6,319 bases of DNA from a bacterium (lineage in GTDB: Bacteria; Latescibacterota; UBA2968; GCA-2709665): contig JAQCGA010000257.1 in assembly GCA_027619145.1 (NCBI GenBank), positions 1-6,319 of the forward strand. The letters run 5' to 3'. The position numbers and the translations under genes were made by a program. Under the pieces are notes generated by a model, which did not search any database, had not been told where the DNA came from, and saw nothing but the letters and a program-made list of their open reading frames with translations. Below are positions 5,895 to 6,319 of this stretch, piece after piece. The first letter of the stretch is position 1. Each line of letters starts with the position of its first letter.

Positions 5895-6128
5895 TCAGCG
5901 CATCTGCCACCGCATACTCATCACTTCCCCATTTTTGAACGTAAACCATTTCGTCCAGTCCGAATGGGAGCCGGAAATACTCACCGTGCAGTCCACATGT
6001 AACACGCCATTCCCGCCTTCTACATCATTGTTCCGAACATCCATCGATACCGTGTCTTCGCCGTACTCGGTCTTCAAGAAACGGATTGCTTTTTCTTGAA
6101 GCTCTTCTTCAGTCAGAACAGCGGCCAT
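5895..6128 (-). CDS. Small hypothetical protein, 77 residues
   Basis: I do not recognise the family. The start is strong: AAGGAGG at 6135-6141 is six bases before the ATG at 6128, and a good terminator follows the stop, so the gene is very likely real. The protein is soluble and has no signal peptide, membrane segment or cysteine cluster (one Cys at 47). Residues 6-22 (TEEELQEKAIRFLKTEY) look like an amphipathic helix. The rest alternates like beta-strands: VSMDVRNND, GVLHVDCTVSISG, WTKWFTFKNGEV and MSMRWQMR. This suggests a small one-helix alpha+beta sheet fold with three tryptophans on late strands. It follows the tail of another gene by 44 bases on the same strand and is probably the last gene of that operon. 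Immediately after the TGA is a run of ten T residues. Confidence 0.8.
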   Translation of the reverse strand: MAAVLTEEELQEKAIRFLKTEYGEDTVSMDVRNNDVEGGNGVLHVDCTVSISGSHSDWTKWFTFKNGEVMSMRWQMR

Positions 6129-6172
6129 ACAAACCCTCCTTTATCCGAAACGTTCAAAATCGCACCGACCTC

Positions 6173-6319
6173 TCACCCCGCAGCAGCAACAGCTTCATCG
6201 GCACGGTCTTCCTGCACATCAGCTTCCATCCCAGAAAACGTATTGTTCTCCACCACCGTCCTTCTGGGTTCTGTTTCAATATGAATACCCACCTTCTGCT
6301 TTCCCTCTCCCGTATCCTC
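6173..6319 (-). CDS. C-terminal tail of an unidentified gene (5' part outside window)
   Basis: A minus-strand frame is open from the window edge to a TGA at 6175-6173, giving 48 residues. It starts EDTGEGKQKVGIHIETEPRR, continues VVENNTFSGMEADVQEDRAD and ends EAVAAAG. The end is acidic and alanine-rich, like a disordered tail. Support comes from the open frame, the coherent composition and the position 44 bases upstream of a well-started small gene on the same strand. Too little is visible to assign a function, and a chance open frame of this length cannot be excluded. Confidence 0.5.
   Translation of the reverse strand, partial: EDTGEGKQKVGIHIETEPRRTVVENNTFSGMEADVQEDRADEAVAAAG

Noticed and set aside
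5885..5900. Terminator formed by the T10 run right after the small gene's stop
   Set aside because: No stable stem is found directly upstream in the minus-strand RNA; the real terminator is the 11-pair hairpin at 5839-5870.

Overview
The window comes from a bacterial chromosome of moderately high GC (mid-50s percent by eye). No phage, plasmid, transposase, CRISPR or RNA gene is visible. Several Gfo/Idh/MocA-type oxidoreductases sit beside a P1-family peptidase and a trans-sulfuration enzyme. Such content is typical of large-genomed environmental heterotrophs rich in this superfamily, for example Poribacteria- or Latescibacterota-like lineages and Planctomycetes. That placement is a guess from gene content, not a demonstrated one.

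Layout: two plus-strand genes fill bases 2-2179. The first is an inositol-dehydrogenase-like oxidoreductase missing its first residues at the window edge. The second is a DmpA/L-aminopeptidase-type self-processing peptidase, most likely starting at 1073. They converge on a block of minus-strand genes. The 147-base gap between (2180-2326) holds a GTAG-headed palindrome resembling a REP element, flanked by short CTTTGCGT tandem repeats.

On the minus strand, in order of transcription, lie: the tail of an unidentified gene (6319-6173), a small 77-residue hypothetical protein (6128-5895), a strong intrinsic terminator (5870-5839), a cystathionine gamma-lyase/synthase-type PLP enzyme (5754-4594), a 125-base gap with two possible regulatory structures, and two adjacent Gfo/Idh/MocA oxidoreductases (4468-3413 and 3388-2327). 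The last two are 24 bases apart and almost certainly co-transcribed. The PLP gene may share their transcript or be separate.

Function: the three oxidoreductases probably handle sugars or cyclitols with NAD(P), but substrates cannot be read from sequence. The peptidase next to the inositol-dehydrogenase-like gene and the PLP enzyme next to the sugar oxidoreductases do not form a recognisable pathway. I see no clear evidence of a new biological system. The most unusual material is the repeat-bearing convergent gap, the 4469-4593 leader, and the variant motif in the PLP enzyme.
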